Origin: Shinella sumterensis
GTDB lineage: Bacteria; Pseudomonadota; Alphaproteobacteria; Rhizobiales; Rhizobiaceae
DNA: 64,000 nt
Direction of reading: 5' to 3'
Assembly (NCBI RefSeq): GCF_004514425.2
Contig: NZ_MYFN02000007.1
Coordinates: forward strand, 268,938 to 332,937
Shown: positions 8,570-17,718 of the stretch, piece by piece
How the letters are laid out: the number at the start of each line of letters is the position of its first letter
Position numbering within the stretch: the stretch's first letter is position 1
Notes under the pieces: model-generated
What the model saw: only the letters and a program-made list of their open reading frames with translations
Databases searched by the model: none
Told to the model about the DNA's origin: nothing
Position numbers and translations under genes: made by a program

Positions 8570-8962
8570 ATGTCCCATGAGCTGTTCGAGGCGGCACGCG
8601 CGGCGATGGCCTTCGCGCATGCCCCCTATTCCAAGTTCCCCGTCGGCGCAGCGATCCGCGCCGAGGACGGCAAGATCTATGCCGGCGCCAATATCGAGAA
8701 CCTGTCCTTCCCGCAGGGCTGGTGCGCCGAACCGACCGCCATCAGCCAGATGATCATGGGCGGCGCAAAGAAGATCGTGGAGATGGCGGTGATCGCCGAA
8801 AAGCTGCCGCTGTGCCCGCCCTGCGGCGGCTGCCGTCAGAAGATCGCGGAGTTCGCAAGCGCGACGACGCCGATCTATCTGTGCGACGAGACGGGCGTGA
8901 AGAAGACCATGACCATGGAAGAACTCCTGCCGCACGGCTTCAGCACGGATGTCATCGGATGA
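8570..8962 (+). CDS. cdd: Cytidine deaminase
   Basis: Deaminates cytidine and deoxycytidine to uridine and deoxyuridine. This is the short tetrameric, one-zinc form of 130 residues. The N-terminal AHAPYSKFPVGAAI and the active-site CAEPTAI, where Cys binds zinc and Glu is the proton shuttle, are present. The second zinc pair lies in CPPCGGCRQKI. It starts one base after the permease gene and overlaps the next gene by 4 bases (ATGA), so imported pyrimidine nucleosides are processed by the same operon. Confidence 0.96.
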   Translation: MSHELFEAARAAMAFAHAPYSKFPVGAAIRAEDGKIYAGANIENLSFPQGWCAEPTAISQMIMGGAKKIVEMAVIAEKLPLCPPCGGCRQKIAEFASATTPIYLCDETGVKKTMTMEELLPHGFSTDVIG

Positions 8963-9759
8963 GCGGCGCGGCGACAGACCTTCTGCTTGCCCGCCTCGGC
9001 GGCGTCGCACCGCGCACCGGCATCGTTCTCGGCTCGGGCCTCGGCTCGCTGGTGGATGCCGTGGAGAACGCCATCCGCATTCCCTATGCGGACCTGCCGA
9101 GCTTCCCGGTCAGTTCCGTATCCGGCCATGCCGGCGAGATGGTCATCGGTTCTCTCGGTGCCGTGCCCGTCATCATGCTGTCCGGCCGCGTGCACTATTA
9201 CGAGCGCGGCGATGCCAATGCCATGCGCGCGCCGATCGAGGTGCTGAAAGGGCTCGGCGTCACCGAGCTCATCCTCACCAACTCGGCCGGATCGCTGCGC
9301 GAGGACATGCCGCCGGGCTCCGTGATGCGGATTTCCGACCACATCAACTTCTCCGGCACCAACCCGCTTGTCGGCCTCGACGGCGACGACCGCTTCGTCG
9401 GCATGACCAATGCCTATGACGCCGGCCTCGCCGCCCGCATGGAGGCGGCCGCACGGACGCTCGATATCCCGCTCTCGAGCGGCGTCTATATGTGGTTCTC
9501 CGGCCCGAGCTTCGAGACGCCGGCCGAAATCCGCATGGCGCGGGTGCTGGGCGCGGATGCGGTGGGCATGTCGACCGTGCCGGAGGTGCTGATCGCGCGC
9601 CATCTCGGCCTGAAGGTCGCCGCCGCCTCCGTCATCACCAATTTCGGGGCCGGCATGACGGGCAACGAGCTCAGCCACCACGAGACCAAGGACATGGCCC
9701 CCGTCGGCGGCAAGCGGCTTGCCGCCATCCTCGCCGAAATGATCGCCGGCGGCGGCTGA
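8959..9759 (+). CDS. Purine nucleoside phosphorylase (trimeric type)
   Basis: A 266-residue enzyme of the trimeric PNP/MTAP family that phosphorolyses inosine and guanosine (and deoxy forms) to base and (deoxy)ribose 1-phosphate. The chosen ATG overlaps the cdd stop. Family motifs are [15 protein letters not shown] (phosphate binding), [45 protein letters not shown] and VITNFGAGM. The Asn in VITNFG is the base-recognising residue in this class and favours 6-oxopurines. It precedes deoA by one base. The bases released can feed guaD and xanthine dehydrogenase encoded in the right half of the window. Confidence 0.92.
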   Translation: MSGAATDLLLARLGGVAPRTGIVLGSGLGSLVDAVENAIRIPYADLPSFPVSSVSGHAGEMVIGSLGAVPVIMLSGRVHYYERGDANAMRAPIEVLKGLGVTELILTNSAGSLREDMPPGSVMRISDHINFSGTNPLVGLDGDDRFVGMTNAYDAGLAARMEAAARTLDIPLSSGVYMWFSGPSFETPAEIRMARVLGADAVGMSTVPEVLIARHLGLKVAAASVITNFGAGMTGNELSHHETKDMAPVGGKRLAAILAEMIAGGG

Positions 9760-9760
9760 G

Positions 9761-11074
9761 ATGCTGCCGCAGGAGACGATCCGCCGCAAGCGCAACGGCG
9801 ATGCGCTCTCCCGAGAAGAGATCGCCGCCTTCATTGCCGGCGTGACGGATGGCAGCGTCTCCGAGGGGCAGGTCGCCGCGCTCGCCATGGCGGTCTGGTT
9901 CAACGGCATGACGCGCGACGAGACGGTCGCGCTGACGCTTGCCATGCGCGATTCGGGCGATGTGCTCGACTGGCCCGGCATCGGCCGGCCGATCGCCGAC
10001 AAGCATTCGACGGGCGGCGTCGGCGACAATGTCTCGCTGATGCTGGCGCCGATTGCCGCCGCCTGCGGGCTTGCCGTGCCGATGATCTCGGGGCGCGGGC
10101 TCGGCCATACCGGCGGCACGCTCGACAAGCTGGAATCGATCCCGGGCTACACAATCATGCCCTCGGCGGAACATTTTCGCCGCACGGTGAGGGATATCGG
10201 CTGCGCGATCATCGGCCAGACCGGCGACCTCGCGCCTGCCGACAAGCGCGTCTATGCCATCCGCGACGTGACGGCGACGGTGGATTCCGTACCGCTCATC
10301 ACCGCCTCCATCCTGTCCAAGAAACTGGCGGCAGGGCTCCAGTCCCTCGTGCTCGACGTGAAGGTCGGCAACGGCGCCTTCATGACAGACGCCAGCGAGG
10401 CGGAAAGCCTGGCGCGCGCGCTGGTCGAGGTGGCGAACGGCGCGGGCGTGCGCACCACCGCACTCATCACCGACATGAACCAGCCGCTGGCGGACGCCGC
10501 CGGCAACGCGCTGGAAATTGCCAACTGCATCGCCTTTCTGAAGGGGGAGAAGGCCGGCAGGCGGCTAGAACGCATCGTGCTCGCCTTCGCGGCGGAGATG
10601 CTGGTTTCAGCGGGCCTGGAAACGGATGTCGAAGCTGCAACCGCGAAGGCGGCCGGTGCGCTGGCGAGCGGTGCGGCGGCCGAGACCTTCGCCCGCATGG
10701 TGCACGCGCTCGGCGGACCCGCCGATCTCCTGGACAGGGCGGACCGGTATCTCGGAGCGGCGCCCGTCATCCGGCCGGTGACGGCGCCGCAGGCCGGCTA
10801 TCTCGCCGCCTGCGACACGCGTGGCATCGGCCTTGCCGTCATCGCGCTTGGCGGCGGGCGCAGCCGGCCGGATGACGCCATCGATCACCGCGTGGGCTTC
10901 GACGGCCTGCTGCCGCTTGGCACGAAAGTGGAAAAGGGCGACACGATCGCTCACGTTCACGCGGTCAGCGCCGCGGATGCGGAGCGTGCCGCCGAACGGC
11001 TGACGGCGCTCTACAGGATCAACCCGGAGGCGCCGGCCCCGGCAGCCGAGATCCTGTCTCGCATCAGCGGGTAA
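9761..11074 (+). CDS. deoA: Thymidine phosphorylase
   Basis: A 437-residue enzyme that phosphorolyses thymidine and deoxyuridine to base and deoxyribose 1-phosphate. The family signature [17 protein letters not shown] is present, as are [17 protein letters not shown] and the phosphate-binding [10 protein letters not shown]. The C-terminal barrel-sandwich domain carries [19 protein letters not shown]. It is the last gene of the nucleoside operon, one base after the phosphorylase gene. Its last 11 bases overlap the tail of the convergent aspartic protease gene. The product is passed to phosphopentomutase, encoded by deoB nearby. Confidence 0.95.
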   Translation: MLPQETIRRKRNGDALSREEIAAFIAGVTDGSVSEGQVAALAMAVWFNGMTRDETVALTLAMRDSGDVLDWPGIGRPIADKHSTGGVGDNVSLMLAPIAAACGLAVPMISGRGLGHTGGTLDKLESIPGYTIMPSAEHFRRTVRDIGCAIIGQTGDLAPADKRVYAIRDVTATVDSVPLITASILSKKLAAGLQSLVLDVKVGNGAFMTDASEAESLARALVEVANGAGVRTTALITDMNQPLADAAGNALEIANCIAFLKGEKAGRRLERIVLAFAAEMLVSAGLETDVEAATAKAAGALASGAAAETFARMVHALGGPADLLDRADRYLGAAPVIRPVTAPQAGYLAACDTRGIGLAVIALGGGRSRPDDAIDHRVGFDGLLPLGTKVEKGDTIAHVHAVSAADAERAAERLTALYRINPEAPAPAAEILSRISG

Positions 11075-11603
11075 GGTGCAGCCTGCCGCCTTCGACCTTG
11101 TAGGACGAAAGGCCCTTGAGGAAGCTCATGCCGATCAGCGTGCCGGAGAGTGCCTTGTCGTCGAGCACCATGGCGCCGACATTGTCCATGCGCACCGGGC
11201 CGATCTCGATCTTGTCGAGACGGATATAGGCGGCGCGCGCCTTGCCGTTGGCGGTATCCACGGCATAGCGGAAATCGAGATCCGCCCTGTCGATGCCGAT
11301 GCGCTGGGCAGTCGAGACATTGATGGCCACCATGCTGGCGCCCGTATCGATCATGCCCTGTTCCTTGCGGCCATTGATGGCGAAGAGACCGGTGAAATGC
11401 CCGCCCGCGTCCGCATCGATCGTGGCGCTGCGGTTGCCGGTGTAACGCGCCGCATCCTGCCCCGGCTGCACGGACGCCGTCTCCACCCTGGCTTCGGCGG
11501 TCGGGCTCTGTTTTTCGCCGACATAACGGCTGGCGAGGTCTGGCACGAAGGCCGCGGCGGCAAGAACGCCGCCGACGAGAAGGACGAGGCTTCGAACGAA
11601 CAT
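11064..11603 (-). CDS. Retropepsin-like aspartic protease, TIGR02281 family
   Basis: A 179-residue predicted membrane-anchored protease. The start at 11603 ([12 protein letters not shown]) is chosen because GGAGACC lies just upstream and it opens a hydrophobic anchor (residues about 3-20). After a variable linker comes the retropepsin fold with the active-site triplet DTG (Asp86, in [13 protein letters not shown]). The family C-terminal block [20 protein letters not shown] is present. Only one catalytic Asp motif is present, so a dimer is expected, as for other single-lobe proteases. Substrates are unknown. The gene overlaps the end of deoA by 11 bases tail to tail, and its promoter would lie in the 124-base gap before upp. 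Confidence 0.85.
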   Translation of the reverse strand: MFVRSLVLLVGGVLAAAAFVPDLASRYVGEKQSPTAEARVETASVQPGQDAARYTGNRSATIDADAGGHFTGLFAINGRKEQGMIDTGASMVAINVSTAQRIGIDRADLDFRYAVDTANGKARAAYIRLDKIEIGPVRMDNVGAMVLDDKALSGTLIGMSFLKGLSSYKVEGGRLHLTR

Positions 11604-11659
11604 GGCCGGTCTCCGGAACAATCTGTCCCGAACTAGCACAGCACCGGCTAACGGACGGC

Positions 11660-11684
11660 AAAAAGGGGCGCCGGACGGCGCCCC
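11660..11684 (-). terminator. Rho-independent terminator after upp
   Basis: On the minus strand GGGGCGCC pairs with GGCGCCCC around a 4-base loop and is followed by five T residues. It lies 44 bases downstream of the upp stop and upstream of the aspartic protease gene, ending the upp mRNA. Confidence 0.8.
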
Positions 11685-11727
11685 TCTCCACGATCTTCGC
11701 TCGACTTGGTAAAGCGGCGGTTAACGG

Positions 11728-12357
11728 CTACTTCGTGCCATACATGCGGTCGCCGGCATCGCCGAGGCCGGGCACGATGTAGCCCTTCTCGTTGAGCTGG
11801 CGGTCGATGGACGCCGTATAGACCGGCACGTCGGGGTGATGCGCCCGGAAGCTCCTGATGCCCTCGGGCGCCGCCAGCAGGCAGAGGAAGCGGATATTCG
11901 TCGCGCCGCGGCTCTTCAGCGTATCGATGGCGGCAATGGCCGAATTGCCGGTCGCCAGCATCGGATCGACGACGATGACGAGGCGTTCGTCGATGCTGTC
12001 GGGCGCCTTGAAGAAATATTCGACCGCCTCCAGCGTCTCGTGATCGCGGTAAACGCCAATATGGGAGACGCGGGCCGAGGGCACCAGCTCCAGCATGCCT
12101 TCCAGCAGGCCGTTGCCGGCGCGCAGGATGGAAGCGAAGACGAGCTTCTTGCCTTCCAGCACCGGCGCATCGATTTCCTCGAGCGGCGTCTTGATGCGGG
12201 CGGTCGTCAGTTCCAGGTCGCGCGTGACCTCATAGCAGAGCAGCGTGGAGATTTCGCGCAGCAGGCGGCGGAAACTGCCCGTCGACGTCTCCTCCTTGCG
12301 CATGATGGTCAGCTTGTGCTGCACGAGCGGGTGATCGATGACTGTGACGCCGTCCAT
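11728..12357 (-). CDS. upp: Uracil phosphoribosyltransferase
   Basis: Converts uracil and PRPP to UMP, salvaging the base released by thymidine and uridine phosphorolysis. It has 209 residues from the ATG at 12357 ([15 protein letters not shown]), preceded by GGAAGG; a longer in-frame extension upstream looks non-coding. Motifs include [26 protein letters not shown] and the PRPP-binding loop [12 protein letters not shown]. The C-terminus [18 protein letters not shown] is diagnostic of Upp. It is transcribed in the same direction as add and deoB, 103 bases after add. Confidence 0.96.
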   Translation of the reverse strand: MDGVTVIDHPLVQHKLTIMRKEETSTGSFRRLLREISTLLCYEVTRDLELTTARIKTPLEEIDAPVLEGKKLVFASILRAGNGLLEGMLELVPSARVSHIGVYRDHETLEAVEYFFKAPDSIDERLVIVVDPMLATGNSAIAAIDTLKSRGATNIRFLCLLAAPEGIRSFRAHHPDVPVYTASIDRQLNEKGYIVPGLGDAGDRMYGTK

Positions 12358-12460
12358 GGCCAACCTTCCGAAAATATCTGAACGCTTCTTTTTCCACGGA
12401 ACGGCGCGGGGCCGCAAGTGAAGAGAGCAGGAGGCCGGCACCATCCCCAGCCGGCTTGCC

Positions 12461-13429
12461 TCAAAGCGCCGCCAGAAGCCTCTGCCGCGTCGGCTCGTCG
12501 ACAAAGGCCGCCTCGATGGCCGTCCGCGTCATGCCGCGGATGTCGGCGTCGCTGAAGCCCATGGCGGTGGCGGCAAGTTCGTATTCACGCGCCAGCGACG
12601 TATGGAAGAAGGGCGGATCATCCGCGTTGAGCGTGACCCGCACGCCGGCCGCGTGCAGGGCGCGCAGCGGATGGCTTTCGAAATCCGGAAAGACACCGAG
12701 CGCCACATTGGAGCCCGGGCAGACTTCCAGCACCACGCCCTCGTCGGCCAGCCGGCGCACGAGATCGGCATCCTCGATGGCGCGCACGCCGTGGCTGATG
12801 CGCGACGGGCGGACATGATCGAGCGCATCGCGCACGCTGAAGGCACCGGAGAGTTCGCCGGCATGGATCGTGATGCCGAGGCCCGCATCACGGGCGATAT
12901 CGAAGGCGCGCACAAAATCCGCCACGCGGTGCATGCGCTCCTCGCCGGCGAGGTTGAAGCCCGTTATCAGCGGATGGGGCCGGCGCGCGGCATATTCCGC
13001 GGCCTTCACCACGCGCTCCGGCCCGAAATGCCGGATGCCGACGATGATGAACCGCGTCTCGATGCCGGTTTTCGTTTTCGCCCGCTCGGCGCCCTCGGCA
13101 AGCCCGGCGATATAGGCGTCCGCGCCGATTCCGACCGCATCGCCCTGGTCGGGCGAGACGATCAGTTCACTATAGACGGCGCCGGCCTGCGCGATCTCCG
13201 TCAGGTAGGTTTCGGCGAGCAGCGCATAATCCTGCTCCGTGCGGAAGAGGTTGGCGGTCGCGTCGTAGCTCTGCACGAAGCTCGTGAAATCCTGCCAGGC
13301 ATAGGCACCGTCGCGGATGAAGGCGGACGTATCGATGCCGTAGCGCGCGGCCTGCGACAGCGCGAGCGCCGGCGGCGTGGCGCCTTCGATATGGCAGTGC
13401 AGTTCCGCCTTGGGCATGGATGTCGTCAC
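12461..13429 (-). CDS. add: Adenosine deaminase
   Basis: Deaminates adenosine and deoxyadenosine to inosine forms, which purine nucleoside phosphorylase then cleaves. It has 322 residues. Zinc ligands and catalytic residues are seen in [28 protein letters not shown] and LNADDP. The assigned start is a GTG (13429) with GGAG six bases upstream; it overlaps the deoB stop (GTGA). An ATG four codons later is possible. The arrangement suggests translational coupling in a deoB-add-upp operon. Confidence 0.93.
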   Translation of the reverse strand: MTTSMPKAELHCHIEGATPPALALSQAARYGIDTSAFIRDGAYAWQDFTSFVQSYDATANLFRTEQDYALLAETYLTEIAQAGAVYSELIVSPDQGDAVGIGADAYIAGLAEGAERAKTKTGIETRFIIVGIRHFGPERVVKAAEYAARRPHPLITGFNLAGEERMHRVADFVRAFDIARDAGLGITIHAGELSGAFSVRDALDHVRPSRISHGVRAIEDADLVRRLADEGVVLEVCPGSNVALGVFPDFESHPLRALHAAGVRVTLNADDPPFFHTSLAREYELAATAMGFSDADIRGMTRTAIEAAFVDEPTRQRLLAAL

Positions 13430-14655
13430 AGGAAACTCCGTCCATGCTTGCCGGGCGCGATGCCGAGATGGCGGGCAACGCTTTCGCCGATATCGGCGAA
13501 GGTGGACCGGGTCTCGATCAGCCGGGAACGGATGCCGGGCCCGAAGCTCAGGATCGGCACGCGCTCGCGCGTGTGGTCGGTGCCGCGCCAGGTGGGGTCG
13601 CAGCCGTGATCGGCCGTCAGGATGACGAGATCGCCCGGCTTCAGCTTGCGATCCACCTCCGGCAGGCGGCGATCGAAGGCCTCCAGCGCCGCTGCATAGC
13701 CGGCGACGTCACGGCGATGGCCATAGAGCATGTCGAAATCGACGAAGTTGGTGAAGACGAGATCACCGTCCTTCGCTTCGTCCATCACGCGCAGCGTCGC
13801 GTCGAGCAGCGCCATGTTGCCATCGGCCTTGGTCAGCGTGCCGATGCCCTTATGGGCGAAGATATCGCCGATCTTGCCGACGGCGTGCACCGTGCGGCCG
13901 GCCTCCGTCAGCCGGTCGAGCAGGGTCAGTTCCGGCGGCGGGACGGAATAATCGCGCCGGTTTCCGGTGCGCCGGAACGTCTCCGGGCTTTCGCCGACGA
14001 AGGGGCGCGCAATGACCCGCCCGATGCGCCCGCCCGGCCGCTCGTCGAGGATCGCCCGCACGGTTTCGCAGAAGGCGAGCAGGCGCTCCAGCCCGAAGGT
14101 CCGCTCGTGCGCGGCAACCTGGAAGACGGAATCCGTCGAGGTGTAGCAGATGGGCTTGCCGGTGCGCATGTGCTCGAGCCCGTCGCGGGCGATGATATCC
14201 GTGCCCGACGCGTGGCAATTGCCGAGAATGCCGGGCACCTTGCCCGCCACGCGGATGGCCGCGACCAGGTCCGGTTCGAACGCCTCGCCTTCGGCGGGAA
14301 AATAGCCCCAGTCGAAGGTGACGGGCGTGCCGGCGATTTCCCAATGGCCCGACGGCGTGTCCTTGCCGTTCGAGACCTCGCTGGCGGCGCCGTGATAACC
14401 GAAGACGCGTTGCGGCACCTCCATGCCGATCGGAAAACGACCCGTCGCCGCGCGCGCGGCATGCAGCAGACCAAGCGCCGACATGTTGGGAAGCTTCAGC
14501 GGACCCTGCCGCAGCCCCTGCCGGTCGGCGGCGCCGGCGGCGCAGAATTCCGCGATATGGCCGAGCGTATCGGCACCGAGATCACCGAACGCGGCCGCAT
14601 CCGGGCCACCGCCGATGCCGAAGGAATCGAGAACAAAGAGAAAGGCTCTTGCCAT
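13426..14655 (-). CDS. deoB: Phosphopentomutase
   Basis: Interconverts (deoxy)ribose 1-phosphate and 5-phosphate, connecting nucleoside phosphorolysis to central metabolism. It has 409 residues from the ATG ([16 protein letters not shown]); a GTG two codons upstream is also possible. The alkaline phosphatase-type metal sites are present in LDSFGIGG near the N-terminus and in [20 protein letters not shown], with GDIFAHKG between them. It is the first gene of a minus-strand cluster followed by add. No deoxyribose-phosphate aldolase (deoC) is encoded in the window. Confidence 0.95.
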   Translation of the reverse strand: MARAFLFVLDSFGIGGGPDAAAFGDLGADTLGHIAEFCAAGAADRQGLRQGPLKLPNMSALGLLHAARAATGRFPIGMEVPQRVFGYHGAASEVSNGKDTPSGHWEIAGTPVTFDWGYFPAEGEAFEPDLVAAIRVAGKVPGILGNCHASGTDIIARDGLEHMRTGKPICYTSTDSVFQVAAHERTFGLERLLAFCETVRAILDERPGGRIGRVIARPFVGESPETFRRTGNRRDYSVPPPELTLLDRLTEAGRTVHAVGKIGDIFAHKGIGTLTKADGNMALLDATLRVMDEAKDGDLVFTNFVDFDMLYGHRRDVAGYAAALEAFDRRLPEVDRKLKPGDLVILTADHGCDPTWRGTDHTRERVPILSFGPGIRSRLIETRSTFADIGESVARHLGIAPGKHGRSFL

Positions 14656-14741
14656 GGTCACCCGCTATCCGTCCGCATTCGGGTGACATGACACGGCGAT
14701 GACAGCAGGTTCAAGCGAAATCGCGCCTTAAACGGATGTCG

Positions 14742-15347
14742 TCAGCAATCGGAGCAGGTGATGATCGTCTCGCCCATACGCTTGCGGAAGTAGCTCGTCT
14801 TGCCGAGCGTGATGTTGTTGATATGCGAGCTCAATCCGGGCGCCATCAGCAGGATCTTATGTGGCACGGTATATTCCGTGCGCACGATGAAGGCATCCTT
14901 TACCGCCACATCCGGCGGCAAGGTGACCGTGCTGCCCTTGGTATAGGGCGTTCCGCCATTCTGATCGCGCGACCACGCCACCTTGGCGCTGCCGGCGGCA
15001 TCGATGGCGACACCCGTGATCTTCAGGGTGTAACCATCCTGCTTGAACGGCGTGATGACGTTGCTCGTGACATCCTTCATGCTGTCGAGCACCGCCTTCG
15101 TCGTGCTCTCGTTGCGGGTCAAGAGATCCGACACGGTGCTGGAGGCACGGCTGATCTTGCGCGACATGGAGACGGCGACGGAAATCTCGAAGGCACCGAT
15201 ATAGGTGATGATCAGCATCGGCGTGACGATCGCGAATTCGATGGCACCGACGCCCCGGCGATCGTCGATGAAGCGGCGCAAACGCGAAAGGAAGCCTTTC
15301 GCTGGCCGGACATCGTCCTTGCGGGCTCGTGACACATACCCGGCCAT
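14742..15347 (-). CDS. TadE/TadG-like minor pilin, second of a pair
   Basis: A 201-residue protein with a TadE-type prepilin segment. The ATG at 15347 (MAGYVSRARKD) overlaps the stop of the upstream TadE gene (TAATG), indicating coupling. After a basic N-terminus come RRGVGAIEFAIVTPMLIITY, with Glu at the pseudopilin +5-like position, and a hydrophobic helix (about residues 37-58). A periplasmic domain follows and the protein ends in ITCSDC, with two closely spaced cysteines. It probably acts as a pseudopilin for Flp pilus assembly with the plus-strand cpa/tad genes. Identification is from the TadE motif; the exact family member is uncertain. Confidence 0.85.
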   Translation of the reverse strand: MAGYVSRARKDDVRPAKGFLSRLRRFIDDRRGVGAIEFAIVTPMLIITYIGAFEISVAVSMSRKISRASSTVSDLLTRNESTTKAVLDSMKDVTSNVITPFKQDGYTLKITGVAIDAAGSAKVAWSRDQNGGTPYTKGSTVTLPPDVAVKDAFIVRTEYTVPHKILLMAPGLSSHINNITLGKTSYFRKRMGETIITCSDC

Positions 15348-15934
15348 TACGGATAATCCTCGTTCTGGACGACAGCCGTCGCGATCATGAGATAGTTCTG
15401 CGAGCCGTTCGCCGACTTGACGTTCGAGAGCAGCGGACGCACGAGATCGGTGATGACGTCCCACCGGTAATAGGCGCGGACGATGTTGATCGACTTCTTG
15501 CCGCCCGGTGCGAACTTGAAAGATTTCGTGTCGAGGTCGGAATCGACAAGAGGAACGGCCTGCGGGATATCCGTGAATTTATCGAAGCTGCGGACATCGA
15601 TCAGCAGCTTGTCGGGCGTATCGATTTCCTTGGCCGAGCAGGGCATGAGGATGCTGATTTCTTCGCAGAACTCCTTCCGGAAGTCCCTTACGGAGTAGTC
15701 GGATTTGATCTGGCCGGTGCGGATCTTGCGCGCCATGTTTTCGGTCGCATTGGCAAGAAGCTGTTCGCCGGTGAATGCCACGAAGGTTTCGAGCGACGCG
15801 AAGATCATGACGAAGAACGGAATGGCGAGAATGGCGAACTCGATTGCCGTCGCGCCGTCACGGCGACGATAGAAGCGCTTCAACAGCCCCTTCATAGGCT
15901 GTCGGCGGCTGGACACATCCTGATCGAGCGACAT
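15347..15934 (-). CDS. TadE-like minor pilin, first of a pair
   Basis: A 195-residue protein with the TadE signature RRRDGATAIEFAILAIPFF and a single hydrophobic helix at about residues 28-50. The remainder is predicted periplasmic, with a Cys pair (EFCEEISILMPC). A second ATG at codon 14 (MKGLLKRFYRRR) could be the true start; the longer form is kept because GGGAACGGAT precedes it. TadE-like pseudopilins are processed by the prepilin peptidase and are needed for Flp pilus biogenesis. It is coupled to the second TadE-like gene by a one-base overlap. Confidence 0.85.
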   Translation of the reverse strand: MSLDQDVSSRRQPMKGLLKRFYRRRDGATAIEFAILAIPFFVMIFASLETFVAFTGEQLLANATENMARKIRTGQIKSDYSVRDFRKEFCEEISILMPCSAKEIDTPDKLLIDVRSFDKFTDIPQAVPLVDSDLDTKSFKFAPGGKKSINIVRAYYRWDVITDLVRPLLSNVKSANGSQNYLMIATAVVQNEDYP

Positions 15935-16056
15935 CGCGATCCGTTCCCAAATCCCAGATCATGCCAGGATAGAAGGCCGACCGTTTATTTTTCGTGTGTG
16001 CGGCAGCGAAGACTTGAACGGTTTCCCGGTTTCGCACGCCGGCGCGACGACGATCG

Positions 16057-16473
16057 TCAGTTGCCGGAGGCCTTGTCGCGGGAGGCATGCTCCTCGCAAT
16101 TCGGCGTGCAGGAGAGGACCGAGCGCTCCGTCTGGCGGAAGACCCGCACCGTGTTGCCCTCATCGATGGAGACCAGGATGCGTTCGTCGACAATGGCGTT
16201 GCCGTCGGCATCCAGCAGAACGAGATTGGTGGTGCCGAAGCTGCGGCCCGTGATGACGATCGTCTTGGCGTCGGCCACGGTGGCATCAGCCACTTGGGCA
16301 TTGCCGATGATGACCTTGCTGACCGGCCGATCGAGCCTCAGCACGCGGGCGTGATCCATATAGACGCGCATCAACTGCTCCTGGGCCATGGCGGAGGCGC
16401 CGGCCGAAAGCAGGAGAAAAGCAGCCATCACGAGCGTTGCAGCGTGAACGGCGAAGGTGCGGTGGCGTCCCAT
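16057..16473 (-). CDS. Stand-alone secretin N-terminal-domain protein of the Flp pilus locus
   Basis: A 138-residue secreted protein made of a signal peptide (about residues 1-30, ending SAMAQE) and one pilus-biogenesis N-terminal domain (T2SS/T3SS pil_N type). The domain line VYMDHARVLRLDRPVSKVII with GNAQVADATVAD and GRSFGTTNLVLLDADG parallels the N-terminal domain of CpaC (ISLGLNKAVVIDLP, GKEVGQTNIFVFGPGG) encoded 2.5 kb away. It lacks the secretin beta-barrel. The tail carries a Cys pair, LSCTPNCEEH. It may assist secretin assembly. It precedes the TadE pair on the minus strand and diverges from the pilin gene. Confidence 0.8.
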   Translation of the reverse strand: MGRHRTFAVHAATLVMAAFLLLSAGASAMAQEQLMRVYMDHARVLRLDRPVSKVIIGNAQVADATVADAKTIVITGRSFGTTNLVLLDADGNAIVDERILVSIDEGNTVRVFRQTERSVLSCTPNCEEHASRDKASGN

Positions 16474-16792
16474 AAACAGTCATCCCGAAGACAAGTCAGG
16501 GATAGCATCGCCGGGAATGGTAAATGAAGGTTTAAGTATCGTGCGTGTTGAACCTACTCAACTTCCGCGCTTTTTCGCTTTTACGTACTTTACCAGGCCA
16601 TTAGGCGCCAAAAACTCTGTCAGAATCTGCATAAACCATTTTTTACCATAATTCCGACAGGGCAGAAGCAAGGAAATATTAACGCACTTCCTTAAGCCGA
16701 TGGAAATGGCAGACCTGTAGGTTGCAGTCATCCGAACAACGGAAACAGTTGGCGGACGTGCTGAACCAACATCGTGGAGCTAGGAGAATACC
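16474..16792 (+). promoter_or_regulatory. Divergent promoter region of the pilin and pilus genes, with CtrA-like boxes
   Basis: A 319-base AT-rich gap with no credible gene separates the minus-strand pilus genes from the pilin gene. It holds TAAACCAT (16632-16639) and TTTACCAT (16642-16649). Each is one mismatch from the CtrA half-site TTAACCAT and they lie ten bases apart. A TTAAC...CTTAAG stretch follows at 16679-16695. In Caulobacter pilA is CtrA-controlled; here that is inference. AGGAGA lies just before the pilin ATG. Confidence 0.45.
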
Positions 16793-16981
16793 ATGACCAA
16801 GATTTTCGCTCGCCTTATGAAGGACGAATCGGGTGCAACCGCCATCGAATACGGCCTGATCGCCGCCCTGATTTCCGTCGCCCTCATCACCGGCGCCACC
16901 GCACTCGGCGGCTCGCTGAACAACCAGTTCACGGGACTTTCGAAGCAGCTGAAGATGAATGCTGACGGCACCAGCAACTGA
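16793..16981 (+). CDS. pilA: Flp-type pilin, major subunit
   Basis: A 62-residue Flp/PilA pilin. The leader MTKIFARLMKDESG ends in Gly14, and the mature chain would start ATAIEYGLIAALISVALITG, with the characteristic Glu+5 and Tyr+6 of Flp pilins. The prepilin peptidase encoded next door would cleave after Gly14. The mature protein is about 48 residues, of which nearly half is the hydrophobic polymerisation helix. A strong terminator follows directly, so the pilin mRNA is separate and probably abundant, as is usual for this locus type. Confidence 0.96.
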   Translation: MTKIFARLMKDESGATAIEYGLIAALISVALITGATALGGSLNNQFTGLSKQLKMNADGTSN

Positions 16982-17003
16982 TCAATATCTTTTTTGATCC
17001 CTG

Positions 17004-17033
17004 AAGCCGCCTTTCGTTCAAAGGCGGCTTTTT
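17004..17033 (+). terminator. Rho-independent terminator after the pilin gene
   Basis: AAGCCGCCTTT pairs perfectly with AAAGGCGGCTT around a 5-base loop, followed by TTTTTGCTTTTG. It lies 23 bases after the pilin stop and separates pilin expression from the cpaA-onward genes. Confidence 0.9.
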
Positions 17034-17094
17034 GCTTTTGATTTTCTTCTTTTAGAAACTAATTAAGCGCACTCTTCGTAAGGTGGAGGTCACT

Positions 17095-17601
17095 GTGACC
17101 CAAGCAATCATCTTTGTAGTTTTCCCACTTTGTCTTGCGGTTGCTGCCTGTTCAGATTTCCTGACGATGCTCATACCCAACCGCGTTTCCGCCATTCTTC
17201 TCGTGTCGTTCTTCATCGTGGCGCCACTTGCCGGGCTGGGTCTGACGGAGATCGCGACACATCTTGCGGCTGGTGCCATCGTCTTTTCCGTATGCTTTGC
17301 GCTCTTCGCCTTCAATGTGATGGGCGGCGGTGACGCGAAGCTTCTGACCGCGAGCGCGGTGTGGTTCGGCCTGACCTTCTCGCTGTTCGAGTTCCTGGTC
17401 TATGTCTCGTTCCTCGGCGGCGTCCTGACGCTGTTGATCCTGTCGGTGCGCGCGCACACGAATACGATCCTGGCAAGCGGTCTTCCCGTGCCGGATTCGC
17501 TCGTCATGGCGAAGAAGATTCCCTACGGCATTGCCATCGGTGTTGGCGCGTTCATGGCCTACCCGTCCTCGCCGCTCATGCTCGCCGCGCTCGGCAACTA
17601 A
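17095..17601 (+). CDS. cpaA: Prepilin peptidase CpaA/TadV
   Basis: A 168-residue aspartyl membrane protease of the A24 family that cleaves Flp prepilin and TadE-like pseudopilins. The GTG at 17095 is preferred over a GTG four codons earlier because GGAGGT (17085-17090) sits at correct spacing and the protein then starts MTQAIIFVVFPL. The two catalytic aspartates are Asp21 (AACSDFLTMLIPN) and Asp80 in the GGGDAK motif (GxGD type). Four to five hydrophobic segments are visible. It lacks the N-terminal methyltransferase domain of PilD enzymes, as is normal for TadV. Confidence 0.92.
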   Translation: MTQAIIFVVFPLCLAVAACSDFLTMLIPNRVSAILLVSFFIVAPLAGLGLTEIATHLAAGAIVFSVCFALFAFNVMGGGDAKLLTASAVWFGLTFSLFEFLVYVSFLGGVLTLLILSVRAHTNTILASGLPVPDSLVMAKKIPYGIAIGVGAFMAYPSSPLMLAALGN

Positions 17602-17626
17602 AGGTCGCAACGCCGTCAACCGGTCG

Positions 17627-17658
17627 TTAACCATAAGCGTAAGGCGACTATTAACCAT
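17627..17658 (+). promoter_or_regulatory. Paired CtrA-like boxes upstream of cpaB
   Basis: Two exact TTAACCAT octamers lie at 17627-17634 and 17651-17658, 24 bases apart, 61-92 bases before the cpaB ATG. TTAACCAT is the CtrA recognition half-motif in alphaproteobacteria, and Caulobacter pilus genes are CtrA targets. The boxes suggest cell-cycle control of the cpaB-tadC operon. This is a sequence match only. Confidence 0.5.
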
Positions 17659-17718
17659 AATTATACCTTTCCCGGGCAATGTCGGCGGATAGAAGAGTCC
17701 GCAGCTCAGGGAAACCAC

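Noticed and set aside
12400..12460. Terminator between add and upp
   Set aside because: A GCCGGC stem pair is present but has a 10-base loop and no T tract on the minus strand, so it is not convincing.
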